Positions 8,223 through 17,312 of a stretch of 64,000 nt of DNA are shown one piece after another. Location of the stretch: positions 496,001 to 560,000 of the forward strand of contig NZ_CP108356.1 in assembly GCF_036237315.1 (NCBI RefSeq). Direction: 5' to 3'. The notes beneath the pieces were generated by a model. It was not told where the DNA came from. It did no database searches and saw nothing but the letters and a program-made list of their open reading frames with translations. Position 1 is the stretch's first letter; each line of letters begins with the position of its first letter. The position numbers and the translations under genes were made by a program. Source of the stretch: Streptomyces sp. NBC_01351. GTDB lineage: Bacteria; Actinomycetota; Actinomycetes; Streptomycetales; Streptomycetaceae.

Positions 8223-8244
8223 AGGTATCGTCTTGCGGAACCAT

Positions 8245-8256
8245 TGGTCTAGACCC
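8245..8256. promoter_or_regulatory. dre-like box (TGGTCTAGACCC) in the eda/IclR divergent promoter
   Basis: TGGTCTAGACCC differs from the DasR consensus core TGGTCTAGACCA only in the last base. It sits 21 nt before the IclR start and beside the IclR-type operator. It could let DasR link amino-sugar status to this sugar-acid operon, but a single match in GC-rich DNA is modest evidence. Confidence 0.5.
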
Positions 8257-8276
8257 TATCCAGACCGGGAGTTTGC

Positions 8277-9074
8277 GTGTCAACGCCCCTGACGCATGGC
8301 GCCGCCCCGCACGCCCCGCGAGGCGGCCGGACCTCTGCCGCCGGGTCCGCGCTGGAGAAGTCCCTGCGCGTCCTGGAGGCGGTGGCGGCCCCCGGCGGTC
8401 CGCACCGGCTGGCCGAGGTGACGGCGGCGGCCGCCGTGCCCAAGTCCACCGCCTTCAGGATCCTGGCCTCGCTGATCGAGCAGGGCTTCGTACGCCAGGA
8501 AGCCGAGAGCCGCTACGGGGTGGGGCCCCGGCTGCGCGGGCTGTCCGCCCTCGTCGCCGGCGGGGAGCCGGCGAGCATCGGGCGGATCCTCGGCGACCTG
8601 GGGCGGGCCACCGGCCAGACGGTGCACCTCGCCCTGCTCAACGGGGAGTCGATCACCTACATCCGCAAGCTGGAGGGCGAAGACCAGCCGTTCCGGACGG
8701 CCTCCCGCGTCGGCACGCGCATGCCGCTGCACACGACCGCGATCGGCAAGAGCGTCCTGGCCCACCTGCCCGCCGCAGAGGTGCGGGCCCTGATCGCCGC
8801 CACCGGCCTGCCGGGGCGGACCCCGAACTCGCTGACCACCGAAGAGGCCCTGGAAGCCGATCTCGCGAGGATCCGTACCCGCGGCTTCGCCCTCGACGAC
8901 GAGGAGAACGAGCCTGCCATCCGCTGCATCGGCGCTGCGGTCCTGGCCCCGGACGGCCGCCCGATCGGCGGAGTGAGCGTGACGACCGTCACGTTCCTGG
9001 TCTCCCGCGAGGAGATCCAGACGTACGCGGCCGCGCTCCTCGCCGCAACCGAAGCCCTGGCCCCGCTGCTGTGA
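8277..9074 (+). CDS. IclR-family transcriptional regulator of the KDG operon
   Basis: A 265-residue regulator from a GTG preceded by GGGAG. The N-terminal winged helix (residues about 25-90) reads ALEKSLRVLEAV...PKSTAFRILASL with recognition-helix residues STAFRI. The C-terminal effector domain has the IclR signature MPLHTTAIGKSVLA near residue 145 and ends GGVSVTTVTF. Such proteins respond to small acids such as KDG or its phosphate. The divergent arrangement with eda-kdgK and the shared operator region support local control and autoregulation. Confidence 0.92.
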   Translation: MSTPLTHGAAPHAPRGGRTSAAGSALEKSLRVLEAVAAPGGPHRLAEVTAAAAVPKSTAFRILASLIEQGFVRQEAESRYGVGPRLRGLSALVAGGEPASIGRILGDLGRATGQTVHLALLNGESITYIRKLEGEDQPFRTASRVGTRMPLHTTAIGKSVLAHLPAAEVRALIAATGLPGRTPNSLTTEEALEADLARIRTRGFALDDEENEPAIRCIGAAVLAPDGRPIGGVSVTTVTFLVSREEIQTYAAALLAATEALAPLL

Positions 9075-9201
9075 CGGCGGGCCGGGATGATTGTCGGCGC
9101 ACGTCGCGAATCCGGCTTCCGGATAACTGTTATCGGGACCCGGCTCGACGGTCTCCCAGGTATCGGGCATCATCAACCGCCGGTACGGACAGGGACATCA
9201 C

Positions 9202-10812
9202 ATGAGTACTCAGCAGACGGCAGCGCTGGTGGCAGCGGCCCGCTCGGGCGACCCCCGGGCGCAGGACGAGCTCGTCGCCGCCCACCTTCCGCTGGTCTAC
9301 AACATCGTCGGGCGCGCCCTGAACGGGTCCTTCGACGTGGACGACGTGGTGCAGGACACCATGCTGCGTGCGCTCGACGGGCTGGGCGGCCTGCGCTCGG
9401 ACGAGAGCTTCCGTTCCTGGCTGGTGGCGATCGCGATGAACCGGGTCCGCGCGCACTGGCAGGCCCGTCAACACGGCTTCGGAGAGAGCACCGCCCTGGA
9501 CGCGGCCGACGACCTGGCCGACCCGGGGGCCGACTTCGTCGACCTGACGGTCGTGCGCCTGAACCTGTCGGGCCAGCGCCGCGAGACGGCGCGTGCCACC
9601 CGCTGGCTGGAGCCCGACGACCGGGCGCTGCTGTCGCTGTGGTGGCTGGAGTGCGCCGGCGAGCTGACCCGGGCCGAGGTGGCCGCCGCCCTGGAGCTGC
9701 CCGCGCAGCACGCGGCCGTACGGGTGCAGCGGATGAAGGCGCAGCTGGAGTCGGCCCGGGTGGTGGAGCGGGCGCTGGACGCCCAGCCGCGGTGCGAGGA
9801 GCTGCGGGCCGTGCTGGTGGCCTGGGACGGCGAGCCCTCGGCGCTGTGGCGCAAGCGAATAGCCCGCCACGCGCGTGAGTGCGTACGATGCTCCGGCCTG
9901 TGGAGCGGTCTGGTTCCGGCGGAGGGATTGCTGGCCGGACTGGCGCTCGTTCCCCTCTCGGCGGCGCTGCTCGCGTGGGCCCGTACGGCCGGGGCGGCCG
10001 GCTTCGCCCCCACGGCCTCTGCCTTCGCCGAAGGCCCGGGCGAGCTCACCCAGGTCGGCGACACGGCCGGCGCGGCGGGCGGTGGCCGCGGCACCCTGCG
10101 CAAGCGCCGGCAGCGGCGGCGCCGGGTGATCGGCGGCGCGGTGCTCGCGGCCTGCGTGGCGGGCGGCGGCGTGGTGTACCTCGGCGGCCTCCCCGGTTCC
10201 GACGCCCCGAAGGACGGGGCCGCTCCCGCCCCGCTGGCCGCTCTGGCCGCGACCGAGTCCCCAGCCCCCCTCCCCTCCACGTCGGCCTCGCCCTCCCCGT
10301 CCCCCTCGCCTTCACCCTCGGCCTCGGCTTCCCCTTCCGCTTCGGCGAGTCCGAGCCCCAAGCCGACCCCCTCGAAGACCTCCGCCTCCCCGACCCGGCG
10401 GGCTTCTGCTCCCGCTCCGGCGCCGGCCCCCCAGGGGCTGGCCGGGCAGGTCGTGGCCCTGGTCAACTCCGAGCGGGCGGCGGCCGGCTGCGGTCCCCTC
10501 AAGGAGGACTCGCAGCTGCGGGCCGCCGCTCAGGGACATTCGGACGACATGGCGGCACGGAACTTCTTCGACCACACCAACCTCGACGGCGCGGACCCGG
10601 GGCAGCGGACGACCGCCGCCGGGTACCGCTGGTCCACGTACGGGGAGAACATCGCGCGGGGTCAGGCGACGGCGAAGTCGGTCATGGACTCCTGGATGAA
10701 CAGCCCGGGCCACCGCGCGAACATCCTCAACTGCGCCTTCAAGGACATCGGCGTGGGCATACACCAGGGTTCGGGCGGACCTTGGTGGACGCAGAACTTC
10801 GGCGCCAGGTAA
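9202..10812 (+). CDS. membrane-spanning fusion of ECF sigma factor, zinc-finger segment, TM helix and extracellular CAP/SCP domain
   Basis: A 536-residue single reading frame starting MSTQQTAALVAAARSGD. Residues 1-200 are an ECF sigma factor: region 2 with FDVDDVVQDTMLRAL and region 4 with LTRAEVAAALELPAQHAAVRVQRM. Residues about 223-230 are HARECVRC, the HxxxCxxC motif of zinc anti-sigma domains. A basic patch (RKRRQRRRR) and a TM helix follow at about 309-330, then a long Ser/Pro/Ala linker. A CAP (SCP/PR-1-like) domain at about 412-535 contains VNSERAAAGC, HSDDMAARNFFDHTN, YGENIA and SPGHRANILN. The orientation predicts sigma inside and CAP outside. Release would need proteolysis or a conformational signal (inference). 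Confidence 0.88.
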   Translation: MSTQQTAALVAAARSGDPRAQDELVAAHLPLVYNIVGRALNGSFDVDDVVQDTMLRALDGLGGLRSDESFRSWLVAIAMNRVRAHWQARQHGFGESTALDAADDLADPGADFVDLTVVRLNLSGQRRETARATRWLEPDDRALLSLWWLECAGELTRAEVAAALELPAQHAAVRVQRMKAQLESARVVERALDAQPRCEELRAVLVAWDGEPSALWRKRIARHARECVRCSGLWSGLVPAEGLLAGLALVPLSAALLAWARTAGAAGFAPTASAFAEGPGELTQVGDTAGAAGGGRGTLRKRRQRRRRVIGGAVLAACVAGGGVVYLGGLPGSDAPKDGAAPAPLAALAATESPAPLPSTSASPSPSPSPSPSASASPSASASPSPKPTPSKTSASPTRRASAPAPAPAPQGLAGQVVALVNSERAAAGCGPLKEDSQLRAAAQGHSDDMAARNFFDHTNLDGADPGQRTTAAGYRWSTYGENIARGQATAKSVMDSWMNSPGHRANILNCAFKDIGVGIHQGSGGPWWTQNFGAR

Positions 10813-10844
10813 CCGCCGGGTACGGATGCGCGCGCGGCCCCGGC

Positions 10845-11699
10845 TCAGGTCCGGAGGCCGCGCAGCTTCTCCGGGTTGATGGCGAGGCGCAGCGCGGTGA
10901 TCCGTCCGTCGGCGGCCTCGAAGGTGAGGGCGCCGGCGTTGACGCCGCCGTACACCAGCAGCAGGGCGGGCTCGCCGTTGATCTCGGCGGGGTGTATTTC
11001 GACCCCTTGGACCTCGGGTTTGGCCAGGACGCCGAAGAGCCAGCGGGCGACGTGGTCCGGTCCGTGGAGCGGTCGGCGGGCGGCCGTGACGACGCCTCCG
11101 CCGTCGGACCAGGAGACGACGTCGGGGGCGAGGAGCCCGAGCATCGCGCCGAGGTCTCCGCCGGCGCAGGCCGCGCGGAACTTCTCGGCGATCTCGCGCT
11201 GTTCGGCGGCCCCCGTGGTGAAGCGGGGGCGGCGGGCCTGTACGTGTTCGCGGGCGCGGTGCGCGGACTGGCGGACGGCCGCCTCGGTCTTGCCGACGAC
11301 CTCGGCGATCTCCGCGTGGGAGTATCCGAAGACCTCGCGGAGGACGAACACGGCGCGCTCGGTCGGGGTCAGGGTCTCCAGGACGACCAGGACCGCCATC
11401 GAGACGGTGTCGGCCAGTTCGGCCTCCTCGGCGATGTCCGGTGAGGTGAGGAGGGGCTCGGGGAGCCAGGGCCCGACGTACGCCTCGCGGACGACCTGGG
11501 CGGACTTCAGCCGGTTCAGGCTGAGGTTGGTGACGGTGCGCACCAGGTAGGCCCTGGGGTTCTCGACGGCCGCCTGGTCGGCGCGGTGCCAGGCGAGCCA
11601 GGCGTCCTGCACTATGTCCTCGGCGTCTGCGACGCTGCCCAGCATGCGGTAGGCGGCGGCGAACAGCAGGCGCCGGTTCGTCTCGAAAGGGTCGTCCAT
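10845..11699 (-). CDS. ECF41-type RNA polymerase sigma factor with SnoaL-like C-terminal domain
   Basis: A 284-residue protein starting MDDPFETNRRLLFAAAYRMLGS. Sigma region 2 includes DAEDIVQDAWLAW and region 4 includes FVLREVFGYSHAEIAEVVGKTEAAVRQ. The C-terminal 115 residues form a SnoaL/NTF2-like domain ending RLAINPEKLRGLRT. This layout is diagnostic of the ECF41 (SigJ-like) group, where the extension modulates sigma activity in place of a separate anti-sigma factor. A GTG nine nt upstream is an alternative start. ECF41 genes often sit beside an oxidoreductase gene; here the SDR gene lies directly upstream on the same strand. Confidence 0.93.
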   Translation of the reverse strand: MDDPFETNRRLLFAAAYRMLGSVADAEDIVQDAWLAWHRADQAAVENPRAYLVRTVTNLSLNRLKSAQVVREAYVGPWLPEPLLTSPDIAEEAELADTVSMAVLVVLETLTPTERAVFVLREVFGYSHAEIAEVVGKTEAAVRQSAHRAREHVQARRPRFTTGAAEQREIAEKFRAACAGGDLGAMLGLLAPDVVSWSDGGGVVTAARRPLHGPDHVARWLFGVLAKPEVQGVEIHPAEINGEPALLLVYGGVNAGALTFEAADGRITALRLAINPEKLRGLRT

Positions 11700-11743
11700 G
11701 ATCGCCACGGTGGCACCGCTCGGCCGGCCGATCAAGATCCGTC

Positions 11744-12652
11744 TCACTTTCCGGCGAGTGCGCCCATGGCTTCGAGGCATCCCGGGTGGCTCGGCGTCCA
11801 GCCGAGACCGGCCTTCGCCTTGGCGTTGGAGACCCGCATGCTCGTGGTGACCACCCGGTGGACGTAGGGGAAGGGGCGCATCAGCCAGGTGGGCACGGTC
11901 AGCGGCTTCGGGGTGTCGAACAGCTCGGCGACCGCCTTCACGTGCGCGCCGAAGCCCATCGGAGTGTCGTCGACGATGTTGTACGCCTGTCCCGGGCTGC
12001 CGCCTTCGACGGCGAGGGCCACGGCGCGGCCGGCGTCCGCGAGATCGACCCAGGGCAGCACCCTGCCGTGGTCGGCGACCGCCGGGATCTTCCGCTTGCG
12101 CAGCATCTCCACGAGTGCCTCGGTGCCGCCGGCGCCGTAGAAGAGGCCGAAGCGCAGCGAGATGCCCTCGATGTCCCGGTCGCCGAGGACCAGTTGTTCC
12201 TTCACCCGCATCCCTTCGAGGTGGCGTTCCACCGCGGGGTCGCCGGGCGGGCCGAAGGGGTCGGCGTCCTCGGTGATCACGTGGTCGCCGAAGTCGCGGT
12301 AGCCGTACCCGAAGACCATCGACTCGGCGATGACGCGGCGGGCGCCGACCGTGCGGGCCGCCTCCATCAGGTGCCCGGTCCCGGTCAGCCGCAGGTCGTC
12401 GGTGGCGAACATGTCCTTGTGCCGCATCGGCGCGGCGCGCAGGGCGGTGGCCGCGTGCACGACGGTGTCGGCTTCGAGACCGTCGACCGCCCGCAGCAGC
12501 CCGTCGCGGTCCATGAGGTCGGCCCGGACGGCGGCTCCGGCGCCCCGGCCGAGGCCGATCACGGTGTAACCGGCGCGGGTGAGCGCCTCGGCTACGTGGC
12601 GTCCCAGGACTCCGCTCGCCCCGGCCAGCAGTACGTTCTTGGTCTCGTTCAT
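11744..12652 (-). CDS. NAD(P)-dependent epimerase/oxidoreductase (extended SDR)
   Basis: A 302-residue Rossmann protein starting MNETKNVLLAGASGVLGRHV; the GASGVLGR glycine motif binds the cofactor. Further landmarks are VVHAATALR, FGYGYRDFGDH and AYNIVDD. The YxxxK dyad is not obvious, so it may be an atypical SDR. An in-frame ATG six nt earlier is the alternative start; neither has a clear Shine-Dalgarno, so the mRNA may be leaderless. It ends 44 nt before the ECF41 gene and is a candidate member of that sigma factor's regulon. Substrate unknown. Confidence 0.87.
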   Translation of the reverse strand: MNETKNVLLAGASGVLGRHVAEALTRAGYTVIGLGRGAGAAVRADLMDRDGLLRAVDGLEADTVVHAATALRAAPMRHKDMFATDDLRLTGTGHLMEAARTVGARRVIAESMVFGYGYRDFGDHVITEDADPFGPPGDPAVERHLEGMRVKEQLVLGDRDIEGISLRFGLFYGAGGTEALVEMLRKRKIPAVADHGRVLPWVDLADAGRAVALAVEGGSPGQAYNIVDDTPMGFGAHVKAVAELFDTPKPLTVPTWLMRPFPYVHRVVTTSMRVSNAKAKAGLGWTPSHPGCLEAMGALAGK

Positions 12653-12696
12653 GCCCATGGGACAAGACTGCCCGGCCGGACGTGACACCCTCGGCT

Positions 12697-12710
12697 GTGA
12701 CCCGGGTCAC
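12697..12710. promoter_or_regulatory. perfect 14-bp palindrome matching the Streptomyces Crp motif
   Basis: GTGACCCGGGTCAC fits the Streptomyces Crp consensus GTGNC-N4-GNCAC at every defined position. It lies between the divergent SDR gene (45 nt away) and helicase gene (83 nt away). Binding is an inference; the palindrome itself is exact. Confidence 0.55.
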
Positions 12711-12792
12711 GGATCTCCCCGCATCTGCGTCAAAATCAGGGCAGGATAGGGGCTGGAGAAGAATCAGCAGATCACAGGGATGGGTGGCGTAG

Positions 12793-15228
12793 GTGGCGAG
12801 GACGGAACTTCGCCCGCACCAGCGTGAGGCCGTGGATGCGGTGGTGCGGGCTCTGGAGCTGCCCGCCGGGGGCCGGGTTCCCGAGGCCGGGCTGCGCACC
12901 CAGGTGATCATGGCGACGGGGTCGGGGAAGTCCCTGGTCGCCGTCCGTTCGGCCGAGGAACTGCGGGCCGGGCGGGTGCTGGTGCTGGTGCCCTCCCTGG
13001 ACCTGCTGGTGCAGACGGCCGCGGCCTGGCGGGACGGCGGCCGGACCGGGCGGTCCCTCGCCGTGTGCTCGCTGCGCGGCGAGGACGCGGGGGTGCCCAC
13101 GACCACCGATCCGGCGGAGCTGGCCCGCTGGGGCGGCCCCCCGGTGGACCGGGTGACCGTGTTCGCCACGTACGCCTCGCTGGGTCTGGGCACCGTCGAG
13201 CGGGCGCACCTCGCCGGGCTGCCCGGCTGGGACCTGGTCGTGGTCGACGAGGCGCACCGTACCTCGGGGCGGATCGGCAAGCCCTGGGCGGTCGTGCACG
13301 ACAACGCGCGGATCCCGGCCGTGCGGCGGCTCTACCTGACGGCCACGCCGCGGGTGTGGCAGGACGGCGAGGAGAACGAGGAGCGGGGCGCCGGGAGCGG
13401 GGCCAAGGGGCGCGGCGAGCTGGTCGCCTCCATGGAGGACGATCCGCGGGGGCCCTTCGGCGCCCGCTGCTACACGCTCTCGCTGTCCGAGGCCATCGAC
13501 CGCGGGATCTGCGCCCCCTACCGGGTCGTGTGCGTGGACGTGACCGATCCGGGGTTCCAGGCGGCCGTGCTGATGGGCCGCGACGGGCGGTCGGACGCGG
13601 TGCGCGGGGCCCGGCTGGCCGCCCTGCAGACGGCGCTCGTGAAGGCGGCTGTGCACCAGGGGTTCCGGCGGACGCTGGTCTTCCACCATCTGACGAAGGA
13701 GGCCGAGGCCTTCGCGGCCGGTCTGCCGGCGGTGGCGAAGCGGCTGCGGCTGACCAGCCGCAGCCCGCGGCCCGTGTATCCCCGCAGCGTCTGGGCGGAC
13801 TGGCTGTGCGGGCAGCATTCGGCGGCGCACCGGCGGCGGGTGCTGGGCGCCTTCGCGGACGGCCGGGTCGCGGAGAAGGCGTTCCTCGGCAGTGTCCGGG
13901 TGCTGGGCGAGGGCGTGGACACCAAGGAGTGCGACTCCGTCTTCTGGGCCGACGTACGGGGCTCCATGCCCGACCTGGTCCAGGCGGTCGGGCGGGCGCT
14001 GCGGATCCGGCCCGGCGAGGGCAAGGTCGCCTCGCTGGTGGTGCCGGTCCTGATGGGGCCGGGCGAGACCCCGGAGGAGATGCTGACCTCCCGGGCGTAC
14101 GGGGACCTGGCGCGGCTGCTGGAGGCGCTGCGGGCGCACGACACCCGGCTGGTGGAGTCCCTGGCCCAGCCGCAGGTGCCGGGCCGGGCCGCGGGCGCGG
14201 GCGCCCCGGGCCCGGGAGGCTCCGGCGGCCTGAGCGGCGGCGCCGAGAGCCTGCTGAGCTTCTCCACGCCGCGGGACCCGGCACTCCTGGCCGCCTTCGT
14301 CCGACTGCGCGTCCTGAACCCGGAGCACGAGCACTGGCGGCGCGGGGTCGAGGCCGCCCGGATCTACGCCGCCACGGCGGGGGACCTGAAGGTGCCCTTC
14401 GGCTACAAGGTGCCGGCGGGCGACGAGGGGTGGCCGCCCGGGCTGGCCCGCTTCCCGCTCGGCCAGTGGATCGCGGACGTGCGGCGCACCTACCGCCGGG
14501 GCGCGCTGGGCCGGGAGCGGGCGGCCGAGCTCGACGAACTCGGCATGGTGTGGAGCCACTTCGACGTGGCCTTCGAGGAGGGGCTGGCGGCGGCCCGCGC
14601 CTGGGCGGCGGAGCACGGGCACCTGTTGCCGCCCGTGGAGGCCAGCTGGGCGGGCGCCCCGGTCGGGGTGTGGGTGAAGAACCAGCGGGCCGCCGCCCGC
14701 CGGGAGGGGGCGGGAGCCCTGTCCGAGGAGCGACGCGAGGCCCTGGAGGCCATCGACGCCTCCTGGTGTCCGGCCTGGGAGATCTCCTGGCAGCGCGCCT
14801 TCCACCTGACGCGGGCGCATCTGGACGCGGGCGGCCGGCTGCCGCTCGCCCCCGGCGAGGTGCTGGTCCAGGGCGAGGACCTGGGCGCGTGGGTCCGCTT
14901 CCAGCGGCTGAACTGGGAGAAGCTGTCGTGGGCGCAGCGCTGGCTGCTGGAGCACGCGCTCGGCGCGACCCCGGCGGCGCGGGACGAGCGCCCGGCGCCG
15001 CGCCGCAGCCACGCCGAGGCGTGGGCGGACCACTTGGAGGCGGCCGAGCAGTTCCACCTCCGCGAACGGCACCTGAAGGTGCCCCGCAAGCACGTGGAGT
15101 CGGTCGGCGACCAGGAGCTGCGCCTGGGTGCCTGGATCGCCAACCAGCGCTCCCGGGCGGGCACCCTCGCCCCGGAGCGGGTGGCTGCGCTCGACGCCCT
15201 GGGGATGCGCTGGTCGGCGTCCGGCTGA
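12793..15228 (+). CDS. superfamily 2 DEAH-type helicase with C-terminal helicase-associated repeats
   Basis: An 811-residue protein from a GTG. The core shows motif I MATGSGKS near residue 40, motif II VVDEAHRT near 150, motif III LTATPR near 181, and a second RecA lobe ending with motif VI QAVGRALRIR. From about residue 505 come several helicase-associated (HA) repeats of about 65-75 residues, each with a conserved Trp and LG-W-I/V core: FPLGQWIADVRRTY, PVGVWVKNQRAAAR, LGAWVRFQRLNWE and LGAWIANQRSRAG. Streptomycete genomes carry many such proteins. Activity is likely DNA translocation or unwinding, but no cellular role is established. It stands alone between the SDR and gadB genes. Confidence 0.93.
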   Translation: MARTELRPHQREAVDAVVRALELPAGGRVPEAGLRTQVIMATGSGKSLVAVRSAEELRAGRVLVLVPSLDLLVQTAAAWRDGGRTGRSLAVCSLRGEDAGVPTTTDPAELARWGGPPVDRVTVFATYASLGLGTVERAHLAGLPGWDLVVVDEAHRTSGRIGKPWAVVHDNARIPAVRRLYLTATPRVWQDGEENEERGAGSGAKGRGELVASMEDDPRGPFGARCYTLSLSEAIDRGICAPYRVVCVDVTDPGFQAAVLMGRDGRSDAVRGARLAALQTALVKAAVHQGFRRTLVFHHLTKEAEAFAAGLPAVAKRLRLTSRSPRPVYPRSVWADWLCGQHSAAHRRRVLGAFADGRVAEKAFLGSVRVLGEGVDTKECDSVFWADVRGSMPDLVQAVGRALRIRPGEGKVASLVVPVLMGPGETPEEMLTSRAYGDLARLLEALRAHDTRLVESLAQPQVPGRAAGAGAPGPGGSGGLSGGAESLLSFSTPRDPALLAAFVRLRVLNPEHEHWRRGVEAARIYAATAGDLKVPFGYKVPAGDEGWPPGLARFPLGQWIADVRRTYRRGALGRERAAELDELGMVWSHFDVAFEEGLAAARAWAAEHGHLLPPVEASWAGAPVGVWVKNQRAAARREGAGALSEERREALEAIDASWCPAWEISWQRAFHLTRAHLDAGGRLPLAPGEVLVQGEDLGAWVRFQRLNWEKLSWAQRWLLEHALGATPAARDERPAPRRSHAEAWADHLEAAEQFHLRERHLKVPRKHVESVGDQELRLGAWIANQRSRAGTLAPERVAALDALGMRWSASG

Positions 15229-15247
15229 CGTCCTCCGGCGCCGGGCC

Positions 15248-16639
15248 TCAGTGGTGGAAGCCCGACCGGGGTGTGGTGGTGGGCACGGGCGGGGGCGTGG
15301 CGGTGAGGTGCTCGACGGCCCGGCGGAGGTCGGCGACGAGGAGGGCGATCTGATCGCGGGTCACGCCGTGCCGGACGAGCACGCGCTGGATGACGGTGTC
15401 GTCGCGGTCGGCCGGCAGCGGGTACGAGGGCACCTGCCAGCCGCGCATGCGCAGCCGGTCGGAGAGGTCGTAGAGGGTGAAGCCGGCCGCCGCCGGGTCG
15501 GTGAGCGCGTAGGAGACGGCGGGGAGTGCGCCCTGGCCGTCGTAGAGCAGGGTGAAGGGGCCGATCGCGGCGATCTCCCGGGCCAGGTACTGGGCGGTGT
15601 CGGCGCAGGCCTGCTGGACGCGCCGGTAGCCGCCGCGGCCCAGGCGCAGGAAGAGGTAGTACTGGGCGATGACCTCGCCGCCGGGGCGGGAGAAGTTGAG
15701 GGCGAAGGTCGGCATGTCGCCGCCGAGGTAGTCCACGTCGAAGACGAGTTCCGCGGGGAGCAGTTCGGCGGTGCGCCAGACGATCCAGCCGACGCCGAGG
15801 GGCGCGAGCCCGTACTTGTGGCCGGAGGTGTTGACGGAGGCGACGCGCGGCAGCCGGAAGTCCCAGACGACCTCGGGGTGGAGGAAGGGGGCGACGAAGG
15901 CGCCGCTCGCGCCGTCCACGTGGATGGGGACGTCCCAGCCGTGTTCGGCCTGGATCCGGTCGAGTTCGGCGGAGATCTCGGCGACGGGCTCGTAGACGCA
16001 GGTGTAGGTGACGCCGAGGATGGCGACGACACCGATGGTGTTCTCGTCGACGTACATGGCGAGCTGGTGGGGGCGCAGGCCGGTGGCGCCGGGTTCCAGG
16101 GGGACCTGACGCAGTTCGACGTCGAAGTAACGGGCGAACTTCTCCCAGCAGATCTGGACCGGTCCGCACACCAGGTTGGGGCGGTCCACGGGCAGGGCCT
16201 GGGCGCGGCGGCGCTCGCGCCAGCGCCATTTGAGGGCGAGTCCGCCGAGCATGGCGGCCTCGCTGGAGCCGGTGGTGGAACAGCCGGTGGCGGTGGTTCC
16301 GGCGGGGGCGTTCCACAGGTCGGCGAGGATGTTGACGCAGCGCGCCTCGATCTCGGCGGTCTGCGGGTACTCGTCCTTGTCGATCATGTTCTTGTCGAGG
16401 CACTCGTTCATCAGGCGGTGCACGCCGTCGTCCGACCAGGTGGTGCAGAAGGTGGCCAGGTTCTGGGCGGCGTTGCCGTCGAGGAGGAGCTCGTTGTGGA
16501 GGAGCTGGTAGACCACCTCGGTCGGCGAGTGGTCCTCCGGCATCCGGTACTTGGGGAGGATCTGGCCGCTCAGCGCGGACGCGAACACATCCGTCTCGGC
16601 GTCGAGAGCGCGTTCGTCTTTCGTCTCATGAAGAGGCAT
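15248..16639 (-). CDS. gadB: glutamate decarboxylase
   Basis: A 463-residue PLP enzyme starting [10 protein letters not shown], the same size as E. coli GadB (466). The PLP lysine is in TSGHKYG near residue 274. The substrate and PLP-phosphate region [16 protein letters not shown] is near residue 125, and the N-terminal [15 protein letters not shown] matches the family. It converts glutamate and a proton to GABA and CO2 in the cytoplasm, which consumes acid. No GABA antiporter gene is adjacent. The start is well conserved; residues further upstream would be non-coding sequence. Confidence 0.95.
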   Translation of the reverse strand: MPLHETKDERALDAETDVFASALSGQILPKYRMPEDHSPTEVVYQLLHNELLLDGNAAQNLATFCTTWSDDGVHRLMNECLDKNMIDKDEYPQTAEIEARCVNILADLWNAPAGTTATGCSTTGSSEAAMLGGLALKWRWRERRRAQALPVDRPNLVCGPVQICWEKFARYFDVELRQVPLEPGATGLRPHQLAMYVDENTIGVVAILGVTYTCVYEPVAEISAELDRIQAEHGWDVPIHVDGASGAFVAPFLHPEVVWDFRLPRVASVNTSGHKYGLAPLGVGWIVWRTAELLPAELVFDVDYLGGDMPTFALNFSRPGGEVIAQYYLFLRLGRGGYRRVQQACADTAQYLAREIAAIGPFTLLYDGQGALPAVSYALTDPAAAGFTLYDLSDRLRMRGWQVPSYPLPADRDDTVIQRVLVRHGVTRDQIALLVADLRRAVEHLTATPPPVPTTTPRSGFHH

Positions 16640-16739
16640 ATCTGGACTATATGGGACAAACGGTGCGCGATACGGATCACGACCGACCGGCACGCACCGC
16701 CGCTTCCGGCCGACCCTGCGGTGTGACCCCCTCCATAGC

Positions 16740-16829
16740 CCTCCGGTGCGACCGGAGGATTTCCCGTCGAGTAGGGTTCTGCCCACAGGTCTTCCCGTCC
16801 GGGCCACTGGAGCCGGTTCGGACGGGAAG
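16740..16829 (+). repeat. two inverted repeats in the melC1 leader
   Basis: CCTCCGGT/ACCGGAGG (16740-16758, 8-bp arms) and CTTCCCGTCCG/CGGACGGGAAG (16791-16829, 11-bp arms) lie 90-180 nt upstream of melC1, in the 277-nt gap between the divergent gadB and melC1 starts. They may be operators or leader-RNA hairpins. No match to a known regulator was recognised. Confidence 0.5.
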
Positions 16830-16916
16830 ATCATCCAACTTGTTCTACCGGCAACCTATCCGTGCATGTCCGGATACCTGTCAGCCGTACTCATCGCCCT
16901 GATACCTCTTCGGGTC

Positions 16917-17312
16917 ATGAACAAGATCACCCGCCGACAGGCCTTAACGGGCACCGCTGCCGGCGCACTCACCGCCTTCGGCATCGCGGCCACCGCCGCC
17001 AACGCCGCCCAGGCCCCCGCCGCGAAGCCTCTCGACCAGAGCCCCGCGGCCACGGCCACCGACGAGGTCTACCAGGGCCGCCGCATCCAGATCACCCGGG
17101 GCGGAGGCGGCCACCACGGTGGCCACCACTCCCCCGGACTGCCCACCGTCCGGATAGACGGGCGCGAACTGCACGTGATGCGCAACGCCGACGGCAGCTG
17201 GATCAGCGTGGTCAACCACTACGAGACCTACGCCGATCCGCGCTCCCTCGCCCGCGCCGCCGTCCGCGAGCTCCAGGGCGCCGCACTCGTCCCGTTCGGC
17301 GGTGCGGCATGA
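16917..17312 (+). CDS. melC1: tyrosinase caddie protein (copper chaperone) with a TTA codon
   Basis: A 131-residue product beginning [16 protein letters not shown], a twin-arginine signal peptide. The mature part has [10 protein letters not shown], a His-rich [31 protein letters not shown] and NHYETY (Tyr102), the pattern of MelC1. It delivers copper to and escorts MelC2 through Tat export. Codon 10 (16944-16946) is TTA, the rare leucine codon read by the bldA tRNA, which would tie pigment formation to development. The stop overlaps the melC2 start (ATGA). No strong Shine-Dalgarno precedes this ATG. Confidence 0.95.
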   Translation: MNKITRRQALTGTAAGALTAFGIAATAANAAQAPAAKPLDQSPAATATDEVYQGRRIQITRGGGGHHGGHHSPGLPTVRIDGRELHVMRNADGSWISVVNHYETYADPRSLARAAVRELQGAALVPFGGAA

